Below are positions 1-7,104 of a stretch of 9,754 nt of DNA, in pieces. The stretch spans positions 1-9,754 of the forward strand of contig CABTZC010000049.1 of NCBI GenBank assembly GCA_902489185.1, read 5' to 3'. Each line of letters begins with the position of its first letter. Positions within the stretch are counted from its first letter, which is position 1. Under the pieces are notes generated by a model that was not told the origin of the DNA, did no database searches, and worked only from the letters and a program-made list of their open reading frames with translations. The DNA comes from an uncultured Brevibacterium sp. GTDB taxonomy: Bacteria; Actinomycetota; Actinomycetes; Actinomycetales; Brevibacteriaceae. Position numbers and translations under genes: made by a program.

Positions 1-45
1 AAGTAAGCCAGTTCACAACTCATTCATCTAAACGTCATCGACCCG

Positions 46-179
46 CCGAGGTGCGCCCCACCTCGGGCGTGGATTCTCACGTTAGGTTGGAAACAGTTGG
101 TGAGGGACCAACCCGAGGTGTCAGCCTCGTCGGGGAAGGATTGAGTCGGGCACCTTGGAACTTGAGCACAGGGGAGCCC
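46..179 (+). promoter_or_regulatory. Candidate structured 5' leader of phoH
   Basis: This stretch precedes phoH and holds several stem-loops. CCGAGGTG (46-53) pairs perfectly with CACCTCGG (59-66) around a 5-nt loop. GTTGGT (96-101) pairs with ACCAAC (107-112). CGAGG (114-118) pairs with CCTCG (125-129). Alternatives compete with these: CCGAGGTG recurs at 113-120 and could pair with 59-66, or with CACCTTGG (151-158, one G-T wobble); GGTTGG (85-90) could pair with CCAACC (108-113). GGGC (148-151) can pair with GCCC (176-179), just between the Shine-Dalgarno sequence and the ATG. Mutually exclusive helices suggest an RNA regulator, but no transcript start is known and I do not recognise a named riboswitch class. 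I see no convincing promoter in 1-45. Confidence 0.35.
171..176 (+). promoter_or_regulatory. Shine-Dalgarno site that fixes the phoH start
   Basis: GGGGAG lies 3 nt before the ATG at 180. It favours that start over the in-frame GTG at 51, because the PIN-domain strand (YVLDTSVLL) begins only seven residues after this ATG. Confidence 0.7.
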
Positions 180-1502
180 ATGACTACCACTGTTCACACG
201 TACGTTCTCGATACTTCTGTTCTGCTTTCTGACCCGCGTGCTATTTACCGTTTCGACGAACACGATGTCGTGATACCGCTCATCGTTGTTGGTGAATTGG
301 AAGCGAAACGGCATCATCCGGAACTCGGTTTTACGGCGCGGCGAGCTTTGGGGTTGCTGGATGATTTACGTGAGGAGTTTGGCCGGTTGGATGCGCCAAT
401 TCCGATCGGTACTGAAGGTGGCACGTTACGTGTCGAGCTCAACCACGTGGACGCGTCAGGTTTGCCGGTAGCTTTTGATCGGGCAGAAAACGACACGCGA
501 ATTCTTGCCGTTGCGCGTAATTTGCAGGCTGAGGGGCATTCGGTCGTTGTCGTCACCAAGGACGTGCCCATGCGTGTGAAGGCGTCTGCGCTTGGTTTGG
601 CTGCGGAAGCGTATTTGGCTGAGCTGGCCGTCGATTCCGGTTATACAGGTCTGAGTGAGCTCATGCTGGATGAGGCGGAAATGGCGCAGTTGTTTGACTC
701 TGGTTTCGTTGAGACCAAGGCTGCCGGCACCGAGGTGTTAAATACCGGGCTGGTTTTGTCCTCTCCGCGTGGTTCCGGGTTGGGGCGCGTGGTAGCGCTC
801 AACGAGCAGGCGGGGACCGGGACAATTAAGTTGGTTCGCGGTGACCGTGATGTGTTTGGGATTCACGGAAGATCGGCTGAACAGCGGATCGCTTTGGACA
901 TGCTGACCGATGAAGAAGTGGGCATTGTGTCCCTGGGCGGGCGAGCTGGAACGGGTAAGTCGGCGATGGCTCTTATGGCCGGTTTGCAGGCGGTCCTGGA
1001 GGACCGCACACACGAAAAAATCATGGTATTCCGGCCGCTGTATGCCGTTGGTGGTCAGAATCTGGGGTATTTGCCCGGCGATGAGTCAGACAAGATGAAC
1101 CCGTGGGCAGAAGCAGTTTTCGACACTTTGGGAGCACTGGTCTCCCGCAACGTTATTGATGAGGTGATGCACCGTGGCATGTTGGAAGTTCTCCCGCTTA
1201 CGCACATTCGAGGTCGCTCGTTGCACGACGCGTTCGTCATTGTCGACGAGGCGCAGTCCCTGGAACGCACCGTCCTTCTCACTGTGCTTTCACGCTTGGG
1301 GCAAAATTCCCGGGTGGTACTCACGCACGATGTAGCCCAGCGTGACAACCTGCGAGTAGGCCGCCACGACGGTATTTCCGCCGTCATCGAGAAGCTCAAA
1401 GGGAACAAACTGTTTGCGCACATCACGTTGACGCGTTCGGAACGTTCCGCGATAGCGGCACTGGTGACGCAGGTACTGGAAGAGTTCGACATGCACGCGT
1501 AA
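180..1502 (+). CDS. phoH: PIN domain-PhoH family ATPase (PhoH2-like)
   Basis: The 440-residue protein joins an N-terminal PIN ribonuclease domain to a C-terminal PhoH ATPase domain. The PIN part (about residues 7-135) shows the expected acidic residues: D11 in LDTS, E39 in VGELE, D105 in AENDTR and D128 in TKD. The PhoH part has Walker A GGRAGTGKS (253-261), the family motif GQNLGYLPG (292-300) and Walker B FVIVDE (352-357). The mycobacterial relative PhoH2 is reported as an RNA helicase and RNase, paired there with a small upstream antitoxin, PhoAT. I infer a cytoplasmic RNA-processing role here. The reading frame stays open upstream to the window edge, but the SD at 171-176 and the domain boundary support ATG 180. 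No recognisable separate antitoxin gene is present in the 179 nt upstream. The gene is monocistronic within this window and ends at a hairpin cluster. Confidence 0.93.
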   Translation: MTTTVHTYVLDTSVLLSDPRAIYRFDEHDVVIPLIVVGELEAKRHHPELGFTARRALGLLDDLREEFGRLDAPIPIGTEGGTLRVELNHVDASGLPVAFDRAENDTRILAVARNLQAEGHSVVVVTKDVPMRVKASALGLAAEAYLAELAVDSGYTGLSELMLDEAEMAQLFDSGFVETKAAGTEVLNTGLVLSSPRGSGLGRVVALNEQAGTGTIKLVRGDRDVFGIHGRSAEQRIALDMLTDEEVGIVSLGGRAGTGKSAMALMAGLQAVLEDRTHEKIMVFRPLYAVGGQNLGYLPGDESDKMNPWAEAVFDTLGALVSRNVIDEVMHRGMLEVLPLTHIRGRSLHDAFVIVDEAQSLERTVLLTVLSRLGQNSRVVLTHDVAQRDNLRVGRHDGISAVIEKLKGNKLFAHITLTRSERSAIAALVTQVLEEFDMHA

Positions 1503-1531
1503 CGCGCCGTACGTCCTGCTTCACACACGAA

Positions 1532-1567
1532 CCGGCGCCCCACACCAAAACTGGTGTGGAGCGCCGG
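1532..1567. terminator. Strong hairpin between convergent phoH and fumC
   Basis: A 16-position stem (1532-1547 with 1552-1567) has one C/A mismatch at 1539/1560 and a 4-nt loop AAAC. It lies 29 nt after the phoH stop and 25 nt after the fumC stop. On the minus strand it is followed by TTCGTGTGT, a modest U-rich stretch. It probably limits read-through in both directions. Confidence 0.7.
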
Positions 1568-1574
1568 ACTATCT

Positions 1575-1595
1575 ACCGCCTCGGCGGTTTTATTA
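1575..1595 (+). terminator. Intrinsic terminator of phoH
   Basis: ACCGC (1575-1579) pairs with GCGGT (1584-1588) around the loop CTCG and is followed by TTTATTA (1589-1595). It sits directly behind the larger hairpin, so transcription from phoH meets two stems in tandem. The T-rich tail overlaps the fumC stop codon, on the opposite strand. Confidence 0.6.
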
Positions 1596-2999
1596 GCGGT
1601 TGAATTCACCCAACATGGTGGTCACGTCGAGGGCCTTATCCAGGTCTTCCTCAGTGATGGTGCCGTTTTCTACGTAGCCCAGCGCCACCGTTGCTTCCTT
1701 CACCGTCATCTTGTTGTTGACAGCGTGCTTAGCGATCTTGGCGGCGGCTTCGTAACCGATGACCTTGTTCAGCGGAGTCACGATCGACGGGGAAGCTTCT
1801 GCAAGGAAGCGGCAACGTTCCTCGTTAGCTTCCAGTCCCTTGATCATCTTGTCTGCCATGACACGGCTGGAGTTAGCCAACAGACGGATCGACTCCAGCA
1901 GGTTCGATGCCATGACTGGAATACCCACATTGAGCTCGAATGCTCCGTTGGTTGAGGACAGTGACACGGTGGTGTCGTTACCAATCACCTGTGCGCACAC
2001 CTGCGTGACAGCTTCACAAATGACCGGGTTGACCTTACCGGGCATGATCGACGAGCCGGGCTGCAGGTCAGGAATGTGCAGTTCGCCCAGACCCGTGTTG
2101 GGGCCCGAGCCCATCCAGCGGATGTCGTTGTTGATCTTGATGTACGAGTACGCGATGTTGCGCAGCTGGCCGGATGCTTCGACCAGACCGTCACGGTTGG
2201 CCTGTGCTTCGAAGTGGTTGCGTGCTTCGGTGATAGGCAGACCAGTCTGTTCGGCCAGGTACTTCACAACAGCCTGCGGGAAGCCCTGCGGCGTGTTGAT
2301 ACCGGTACCTGTTGCGGTTCCACCCATGGGAACTTCAGCGACGCGCGGAAGGGAGGATTCGATGCGCTCAATTCCGTTGCGAACCTGAGCGGCGTAACCA
2401 GAGAATTCCTGACCCAGGGTCACTGGGGTGGCGTCCATGAGGTGGGTGCGACCGGACTTTACGATGTTGCGGAATTCGGTGGCCTTTTCTTCCAACGCGC
2501 TCGCCAGGTGGTCCATGGCTGGAACGAGGTCCTTGACCAGTGCCTGGGTGACGGCCACGTGTACCGAAGTGGGGTAGACGTCATTGGAGGACTGTGACGC
2601 GTTGACGTGGTCGTTGGGGTGAATCTCGCTATCCTGGCCTTCAAGAGCGCGGTTGGCCAGGGTTGCGATGACCTCGTTGGTGTTCATGTTCGACGAGGTT
2701 CCGGAACCGGTCTGGAACACGTCGATGGGGAATTCACCGTTGTGGGTTCCTGCGATGACTTCCTCGGCCGCGGCGATGATCGCCTTGGCGCGGGTGTCGT
2801 CAAGAACGCCGAGGTCGTTGTTAGCGCGTGCGCACGCTTTTTTCACGTGCCCCAGGGCGGCGATGTTGGCAGCTTCGAGTGGTTTGCCAGAGATGGGGAA
2901 GTTTTCAACTGCGCGCTGGGTCTGAGCACGGTACAGGGCGTTGACGGGGACCTTCACTTCGCCCATGGTGTCGTGTTCAATGCGGAATTCTTGGCTCAC
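1593..2999 (-). CDS. fumC: Class II fumarate hydratase
   Basis: This is a 468-residue class II (iron-independent) fumarase, which interconverts fumarate and L-malate in the TCA cycle; it acts as a cytoplasmic homotetramer. The fumarate lyase signature GSSIMPGKVN is at residues 315-324, including the catalytic-loop serine. TGSGTSSNMN (97-106), SQSSND (135-140) and GRTHLMDA (183-190) are the other conserved substrate-site blocks. Length is typical for the family. The start is a GTG at 2999, chosen because AAGGAG lies 5 nt upstream (plus-strand 3005-3010) and the usual short N-terminal segment before MGEVKVP is preserved. The GTG overlaps the stop of the upstream carbonic anhydrase gene (GTGA, 4 nt), which points to translational coupling. 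It is the last gene of the glpX operon. The reading frame continues upstream inside the carbonic anhydrase gene, but that part resembles nothing. Confidence 0.97.
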   Translation of the reverse strand: MSQEFRIEHDTMGEVKVPVNALYRAQTQRAVENFPISGKPLEAANIAALGHVKKACARANNDLGVLDDTRAKAIIAAAEEVIAGTHNGEFPIDVFQTGSGTSSNMNTNEVIATLANRALEGQDSEIHPNDHVNASQSSNDVYPTSVHVAVTQALVKDLVPAMDHLASALEEKATEFRNIVKSGRTHLMDATPVTLGQEFSGYAAQVRNGIERIESSLPRVAEVPMGGTATGTGINTPQGFPQAVVKYLAEQTGLPITEARNHFEAQANRDGLVEASGQLRNIAYSYIKINNDIRWMGSGPNTGLGELHIPDLQPGSSIMPGKVNPVICEAVTQVCAQVIGNDTTVSLSSTNGAFELNVGIPVMASNLLESIRLLANSSRVMADKMIKGLEANEERCRFLAEASPSIVTPLNKVIGYEAAAKIAKHAVNNKMTVKEATVALGYVENGTITEEDLDKALDVTTMLGEFNR

Positions 3000-3643
3000 T
3001 GTGTCTCCTTGCTGTCGGTGTTGAGATCGCCGCGAACGGCAACAACATTCACTTTTCCGTCCGCCAGGGCGTAGGTGAGACCCACGAGAGCGGTACGGCC
3101 TTCGTTTACTGCTTTTCGGATGGTGTAGGAACGTGCGTAGAGGCGTTCCACCGTGTCGACGGTGTTTTGCTCCACAGCTGACCCGATGTCGTTCTTGCCT
3201 TTCGAGTGGGCGCGGGCGACAGCGGGAAGGATGTTGGAAACGACGTCGTCGACGAAACCGCCTGGGAACGTTCCGTTTTGGTAGGCGTCGACGGACGCGG
3301 TGACGGCACCGCACGAGTCGTGTCCCAGAACAATCACAAGGGGTGTTCCCAGTTGTTCGACGCCGTATTCCAGACTTCCGATGGTGACCGAATCAGTCAC
3401 CTGCCCGGCGGTGCGAACCACAAACATTTCACCTAGACCAACGTCGAAGATCAGTTCAGCTGCGACACGTGAGTCAGAACAACCGAACAGGGTCGAATAG
3501 GGGAGCTGAATTGTGCGCAGTTCGCGACGCCTCGTGGAGTCTTGCTGGGCATGTTCAGGGGTGTCCGTCACAAAGCGCTTATTTCCGTCAATGAGACGGT
3601 CGAACGCGGCTTGTGGGGTGGTGTATGCGCGAGAGTTAGGCAT
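2996..3643 (-). CDS. Beta-class carbonic anhydrase
   Basis: The 215-residue protein is a beta-carbonic anhydrase, a zinc enzyme that interconverts CO2 and bicarbonate. The zinc ligands and the Asp/Arg dyad are visible: C55, D57 and R59 in CSDSR, then H108 and C111 in GHDSCGA. Further family blocks include VVRTAG (75-80) and GSLEYGVEQLGTPLVIVLGH (89-108). No signal peptide is present, so it should act in the cytoplasm. The ATG at 3643 shares its first base with the glpX stop (TAATG), and AGGGG lies 9 nt upstream inside glpX. Its own stop overlaps the fumC start by 4 nt. Sitting between a gluconeogenic enzyme and a TCA enzyme, it may supply bicarbonate for carboxylation reactions; that role is inferred from context. 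Confidence 0.95.
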   Translation of the reverse strand: MPNSRAYTTPQAAFDRLIDGNKRFVTDTPEHAQQDSTRRRELRTIQLPYSTLFGCSDSRVAAELIFDVGLGEMFVVRTAGQVTDSVTIGSLEYGVEQLGTPLVIVLGHDSCGAVTASVDAYQNGTFPGGFVDDVVSNILPAVARAHSKGKNDIGSAVEQNTVDTVERLYARSYTIRKAVNEGRTALVGLTYALADGKVNVVAVRGDLNTDSKETQ

Positions 3644-4761
3644 TAAACAAGACCCCTACGAGCTGCTTCGCGGGCAGCTTCTTCATATGAGTGGGTCTTT
3701 TCAATGCGGTGCTCTGCGTACACGTTGCGCACGGTTCCGGACTTGGAGCGCATGACCAGTGAGTGGGTCATGACGTGCTGACCTTCGTAGCGCACACCGT
3801 CGAGCAGGTCGCCAGAAGTGATACCTGTTGCGACGAAGTACGTGTTGTCGCTCTTGACAAGGTCGTCGGTGGAAAGGACGGTGTCCAGTGCAAGACCTGC
3901 ATCGATTGCGCCTTGGCGTTCTTCGTCAGACTGTGGCCACAGGCGTCCTTGGATAACCCCGCCCATGGCTTTTACCGCACACGCGGTGATGATGCCTTCT
4001 GGGGTTCCACCGATTCCCATGAGGAGGTCGGTTCCGGTGTTGGGGCGGCACGCCGCGATTGCACCGGCGACGTCACCGTCTGAGATCAGTTTGATGCGCG
4101 CGCCAGCGTCACGGACTTCTTGGATGAGTTCTTTGTGGCGTGGGCGGTCCAGAATAACGACAGTGACGGCCGACGCGTCGTTGGCGCTTCCCTTAATTTT
4201 GGCCACGCGGCGAATGTTTTCGCCTACGGGCAGGCGCAGGTCAACCACGTCGGCGTACTGGTCGCCAGCGACCAGCTTCTCCATGTAGAACACGGCTGAC
4301 GGGTCATACATGGAACCGCCTTCGGAAACCGCCATGACGGCGATGGCCCCGGGCATACCTTTAGCAGTCAGGGTGGTTCCGTCGATGGGGTCAACGGCGA
4401 CGTCGACGTGAGCGCCTGTACCGTCACCCACTTTTTCCCCGTTAAACAGCATGGGGGCTTCGTCTTTTTCGCCTTCACCGATGACCACGGTACCGTCCAT
4501 GCGGACTGTGGAGATTACGTTGCGCATTGCCGCCACGGCAGCGCCGTCAGCGGCAAGTTTTTCACCGCGGCCAGCCCACGGGCCAGCGGCGATTGCTGCC
4601 GCCTCGGTCACGCGGACGAGTTCGAGTGCGAGGTTGCGATCGGGTTCGCCTTCTTCGGTGCGGAGTCGCTGAGACCATTCGTCGGTTACAGCAACGGGTT
4701 CGGTTTCTGCACGCCCGCCATTGTGGTGAGCCTTTTCTTGTGACGCGTTCAGCTCTGTCAT
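3643..4761 (-). CDS. glpX: Class II fructose-1,6-bisphosphatase GlpX
   Basis: The 372-residue protein dephosphorylates fructose 1,6-bisphosphate to fructose 6-phosphate, the committed step of gluconeogenesis; it is the main FBPase type in actinobacteria. GEGEKDEAPML (95-105) and VDPIDGTTL (123-131) carry the metal-binding acidic residues of the lithium-sensitive phosphatase fold, and GGTPEGI follows in the C-terminal half. The conserved region begins near residue 39 (GEPDRNLALELVRVTEAAA), leaving a polar N-terminal extension of about 38 residues relative to the corynebacterial enzyme. The ATG at 4761 has GAAGG only 1 nt upstream, closer than is usual. A start nearer the conserved region is possible, but I see no better candidate. 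TTATAC (minus strand, plus 4802-4807) could be a -10 box, without a clear -35. First gene of the glpX-carbonic anhydrase-fumC operon. Confidence 0.95.
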   Translation of the reverse strand: MTELNASQEKAHHNGGRAETEPVAVTDEWSQRLRTEEGEPDRNLALELVRVTEAAAIAAGPWAGRGEKLAADGAAVAAMRNVISTVRMDGTVVIGEGEKDEAPMLFNGEKVGDGTGAHVDVAVDPIDGTTLTAKGMPGAIAVMAVSEGGSMYDPSAVFYMEKLVAGDQYADVVDLRLPVGENIRRVAKIKGSANDASAVTVVILDRPRHKELIQEVRDAGARIKLISDGDVAGAIAACRPNTGTDLLMGIGGTPEGIITACAVKAMGGVIQGRLWPQSDEERQGAIDAGLALDTVLSTDDLVKSDNTYFVATGITSGDLLDGVRYEGQHVMTHSLVMRSKSGTVRNVYAEHRIEKTHSYEEAAREAARRGLV

Positions 4762-4842
4762 ACCTTCATTGTGCCACTAACCACGTCTGAGTTTGTGGTG
4801 GGTATAAGAGAACGTGTGCAGGTGGGGTTTCTCTGGACGCGT

Positions 4843-4871
4843 TTGTCAGTTGTACACAGTGTGGGCACAAT
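4843..4871 (+). promoter_or_regulatory. Predicted promoter of the DUF4245 gene
   Basis: TTGTCA (4843-4848, five of six to the -35 consensus) and CACAAT (4866-4871, four of six to TATAAT) are 17 nt apart. A start 7 nt downstream falls on the GTG at 4878, which would make the mRNA leaderless. It lies in the 116-nt glpX/DUF4245 divergent region. A small ACAC-A-GTGT palindrome (4854-4862) sits in the spacer and could bind a regulator; no known operator is recognised. Confidence 0.45.
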
Positions 4872-4877
4872 ACTGGG

Positions 4878-5444
4878 GTGACTGAAAAATCTGCCCAACC
4901 TCAGCCCGGATCGCGCGCAGAAATGCGGAAACTTCGGTTGGAAGCCAACTGGATGAACATGGTGATCGCGTTATTGGCGTGTGTTCTCATCATGGTGCTG
5001 GCGCTCATGATCGCGCCGCAGCCAAAGGGTGACCCTATTCGTAAGGTGGACGCTGAGGGTATTGGCAAGACGGCCGACGACGCGGTTGAGTGGCCGGTTG
5101 CGTGGTTTGAGACCCCGCCGGACTGGCACTCCAACGAGGCCCGGCTGGGGCCCATGGGAGAGCCATCGGTCCAGACGTGGTACGCCTCGTACGTGGGGCC
5201 AGATGACCAGTGGGTGTCGATCCGCCAGGCTCAGGCCGATGAAGACTGGGCGAAGTCTTTTGTCAAAGAGTACGCTCCCGTTGGGGAACAGAATATCCAC
5301 GGTGTGGACTTTAAAACGTATGAAGGCAAGAACCGTGAACAGGCGTTTGTGGGTCAGGCCAATGGCACGTGGTTTGTGGTTCAGGCGGTTGCAACAGGTG
5401 AGTCTGTTGACATGTTTATGAAACGTGCGTTGGAGAAGCGTTAG
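4878..5444 (+). CDS. DUF4245 family single-pass membrane protein
   Basis: The 188-residue protein has a basic, polar N-terminus (about 1-25), one hydrophobic segment (about 26-46, MNMVIALLACVLIMVLALMI) and a soluble domain of about 140 residues, probably facing outside. The domain has several tryptophans and ends in the GTWFVVQAVATGES region. This organisation and the position beside glpX match the actinobacterial DUF4245 family (Rv1100 in M. tuberculosis), whose function I do not know. No conserved catalytic motif is evident. The positive residues before the helix (R13, R17, K18, R20) support an N-in orientation. No Shine-Dalgarno sequence precedes GTG 4878, and the predicted promoter would start transcription there. 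An ATG at 4923 is the main alternative start and would keep the helix. It converges on xseB, with 32 nt between the stops. Confidence 0.85.
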   Translation: MTEKSAQPQPGSRAEMRKLRLEANWMNMVIALLACVLIMVLALMIAPQPKGDPIRKVDAEGIGKTADDAVEWPVAWFETPPDWHSNEARLGPMGEPSVQTWYASYVGPDDQWVSIRQAQADEDWAKSFVKEYAPVGEQNIHGVDFKTYEGKNREQAFVGQANGTWFVVQAVATGESVDMFMKRALEKR

Positions 5445-5476
5445 GCGCTGTGCGCGGTTTCCGCGGTTCGTTGAAC

Positions 5477-5713
5477 TTACTCTGCTTCTTGCTCTGAGCC
5501 AGTTTCGTTTTCGCCGGATTGTTTGGCTTGCGCTTTGTCGAGTGCGTCGCGCGCGCTGTCGAGCCACGCTTGGCACCGGTCGGCTAAGAGCTCGCCGCGT
5601 TTCCATAGGCTCAAGGACTCTTCGAGGTTGAGGTTTCCGGCTTCTAGGGCCTTGACCGTGTTCATGAGTTCTTCGCGAGCCTGTTCGTAGCTCATTTCGT
5701 TGATGTTGGTCAT
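5477..5713 (-). CDS. xseB: Exodeoxyribonuclease VII small subunit
   Basis: The 78-residue protein is the small subunit of exonuclease VII, which with XseA degrades single-stranded DNA from both ends. The family pattern is clear: SYEQAREELMNTVKALEAGNL followed by LEESLSLWKRGELLADRC, a two-helix bundle covering about residues 8-64. The tail (about 65-78) is acidic and low in complexity. ATG 5713 overlaps the xseA stop (ATGA, 4 nt), and AAAGGA (plus 5720-5725) lies 6 nt upstream within xseA, so the two subunits are probably translated as a coupled pair. Confidence 0.95.
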   Translation of the reverse strand: MTNINEMSYEQAREELMNTVKALEAGNLNLEESLSLWKRGELLADRCQAWLDSARDALDKAQAKQSGENETGSEQEAE

Positions 5714-7023
5714 GGTGTGTCCTTTGGTTGGGGCGTTTCTTGCCGTTGTGGGTGGATGGTGGTGACGGTTGCGTCGAAGGTGCCGTGCTCGACTGTGACG
5801 GTGAGCTTGTCGCCAGCGTTGAGGTCGTTGGTGTTGCGCACTGCTGTGCCCGAGGTGTCCTGCACGATCGCGTAACCGCGCGCCAGCGTGTTGAGTGGGC
5901 TCAGCGCACGAACTTGGGTGCGCAGGTGATCGATGGTGGCTTCCCCGTGGTGGAGAGCGCGCCTGGCAAGTGAGGTGGCACGTGAGCGCCAGTCGGCGAT
6001 TTCGTCAGCTCGGGTGGTGATCATGGTGTGCGGGTTGGCCAGTACGGGGCGGCTCCGGACACTGTCGAGGCCCCGCTGTTCGTTGGTGATGAAGCGTTCC
6101 AGGGTCCCGGTGAGGACGGCTCGGGCGTGCATGATGCCCATGACTTCTTGGTGGAAGTCGGGGACGACGCGTTTGGCGGCATCTGTGGGGGTGGAGGCTC
6201 GGAGATCTGCGATTTCGTCAAGGATTGGGTGGTCTGCTTCGTGACCAATTGCCGAAACGACTGGGGTGCGTGCGGCTGCGACGGCTCGGATGAGGGACTC
6301 ATTCGAAAAGGGGAGGAGGTCCTCTAAGCTGCCGCCACCTCGGGCGATGATGATGACGTCAACGTCTTGGTGAGCGTCAAGTTCTTCGAGGGCGGCGATC
6401 ACTTGGGTGACGGCGCCGGTACCTTGGACGGCGGTGTTGATGATCTCGAATTGGACGGACGGCCAGCGCAGGGTGGCGTTGCGGATGACGTCTTTTTCCG
6501 CGTCGGAGTTACGGCCGGTGATGAGCCCAATTTTGGTGGGGAGGAACGGGATGGGTTTTTTGAGTGCGGGGTCGAAGAGGCCTTCTGAAGCCAGAAGTTG
6601 CTTGAGGCGTTCGAGGCGGGCGAGGAGTTCGCCGAGGCCAACGTGCCGGATGTCGCGGGCCTGCATGGAAAGGCGACCGGCTTTGAGCCAGAAGTTTGCT
6701 TTGAGCTGTACGACCACGTGGTCGCCAGCTTTGATGGGGGTTTCTAGCCTGTCGAGGACATCGGAGAAGACTTGGACGGGCAGTGAAACTTGATCGTTGA
6801 GGTCGCGGATAGTGAGATAAGAGGCGCGCCCGCGGGAGTTGAATTCGATGATTTGGCCTTCTACCCACACGACGGACATGCGGTCGATGTATGCCTTGAT
6901 GTTTTGGCTAAGAAGCGAGACGGGCCACGGGTTTTCGGGCGTGGTTTCGAGTGCGGTGGCGGGCAGGTTGCGGGAGGGCTCAGCTCCGACTGTGCCGGGT
7001 GTGCCGCTGATCCGTGGGGCCAT
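5710..7023 (-). CDS. xseA: Exodeoxyribonuclease VII large subunit
   Basis: The 437-residue protein is the catalytic subunit of exonuclease VII. It has an N-terminal OB-fold DNA-binding region (about 33-130, with WVEGQIIEF at 53-61), then the catalytic domain with ITGRNSDAEKDVI (168-180), ARGGGSLEDLLPFSNE (227-242) and SAIGHEADHPILDEIADLRA (257-276). A long helical segment follows (about 290-375), with RALSPLNTLARGYAIV before the C-terminal region. Length is normal. ATG 7023 was chosen because it gives about 30 residues before the conserved WPVS; a weak GGACGAG precedes it. The frame is open a further 289 codons upstream, but only antisense to ispH, so that part is a shadow. The gene diverges from ispH and is translationally coupled to xseB. 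Confidence 0.96.
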   Translation of the reverse strand: MAPRISGTPGTVGAEPSRNLPATALETTPENPWPVSLLSQNIKAYIDRMSVVWVEGQIIEFNSRGRASYLTIRDLNDQVSLPVQVFSDVLDRLETPIKAGDHVVVQLKANFWLKAGRLSMQARDIRHVGLGELLARLERLKQLLASEGLFDPALKKPIPFLPTKIGLITGRNSDAEKDVIRNATLRWPSVQFEIINTAVQGTGAVTQVIAALEELDAHQDVDVIIIARGGGSLEDLLPFSNESLIRAVAAARTPVVSAIGHEADHPILDEIADLRASTPTDAAKRVVPDFHQEVMGIMHARAVLTGTLERFITNEQRGLDSVRSRPVLANPHTMITTRADEIADWRSRATSLARRALHHGEATIDHLRTQVRALSPLNTLARGYAIVQDTSGTAVRNTNDLNAGDKLTVTVEHGTFDATVTTIHPQRQETPQPKDTP

Positions 7024-7092
7024 GACTCGTCCGTTCGTGGGGTGAATGTTCTTGTGTGGGAAGTTTACCTGGCTCTTGGTGCCGGGGTTTCT

Positions 7093-7098
7093 TAGAAT
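7093..7098 (+). promoter_or_regulatory. Predicted -10 box of ispH (leaderless)
   Basis: TAGAAT matches five of six positions of TATAAT. Counting 7 nt on from it puts the transcript start at 7105, the first base of the GTG start codon. No good -35 is seen; TGGCTC at 7070-7075 has the right spacing but is weak. The xseA/ispH divergent gap is 81 nt, so the xseA promoter must lie in the same short interval; TAAACT on the minus strand (plus 7062-7067) is a candidate -10 for it. Confidence 0.5.
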
Positions 7099-7104
7099 GG
7101 TTGT

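Noticed and set aside
46..66. 6C RNA motif (actinobacterial C-rich loops)
   Set aside because: The loop is CGCCC and there is no second C-rich hairpin, so the defining pattern is missing.
82..100. DtxR/IdeR-like iron box beginning TTAGGTT
   Set aside because: Only the left half matches the palindromic consensus; the right half (AGTTGG) does not. The sequence is better explained by the stems of the phoH leader.
51..179. Longer phoH start at GTG 51
   Set aside because: No Shine-Dalgarno sequence at 51, a good one at 171-176, and the PIN domain begins right after ATG 180. The extra residues look non-domain, and the DNA there forms stems.
3000..3314. Upstream extension of the fumC frame (105 codons)
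   Set aside because: It lies entirely inside the well-supported carbonic anhydrase gene in another frame, is Arg-rich and resembles nothing. GTG 2999 has a good Shine-Dalgarno sequence.
5445..5466. Terminator between the DUF4245 gene and xseB
   Set aside because: GCGC-TGT-GCGC and CGCGG-TTT-CCGCG are short overlapping stems with 3-nt loops and no U tract, so the evidence is too weak to call.
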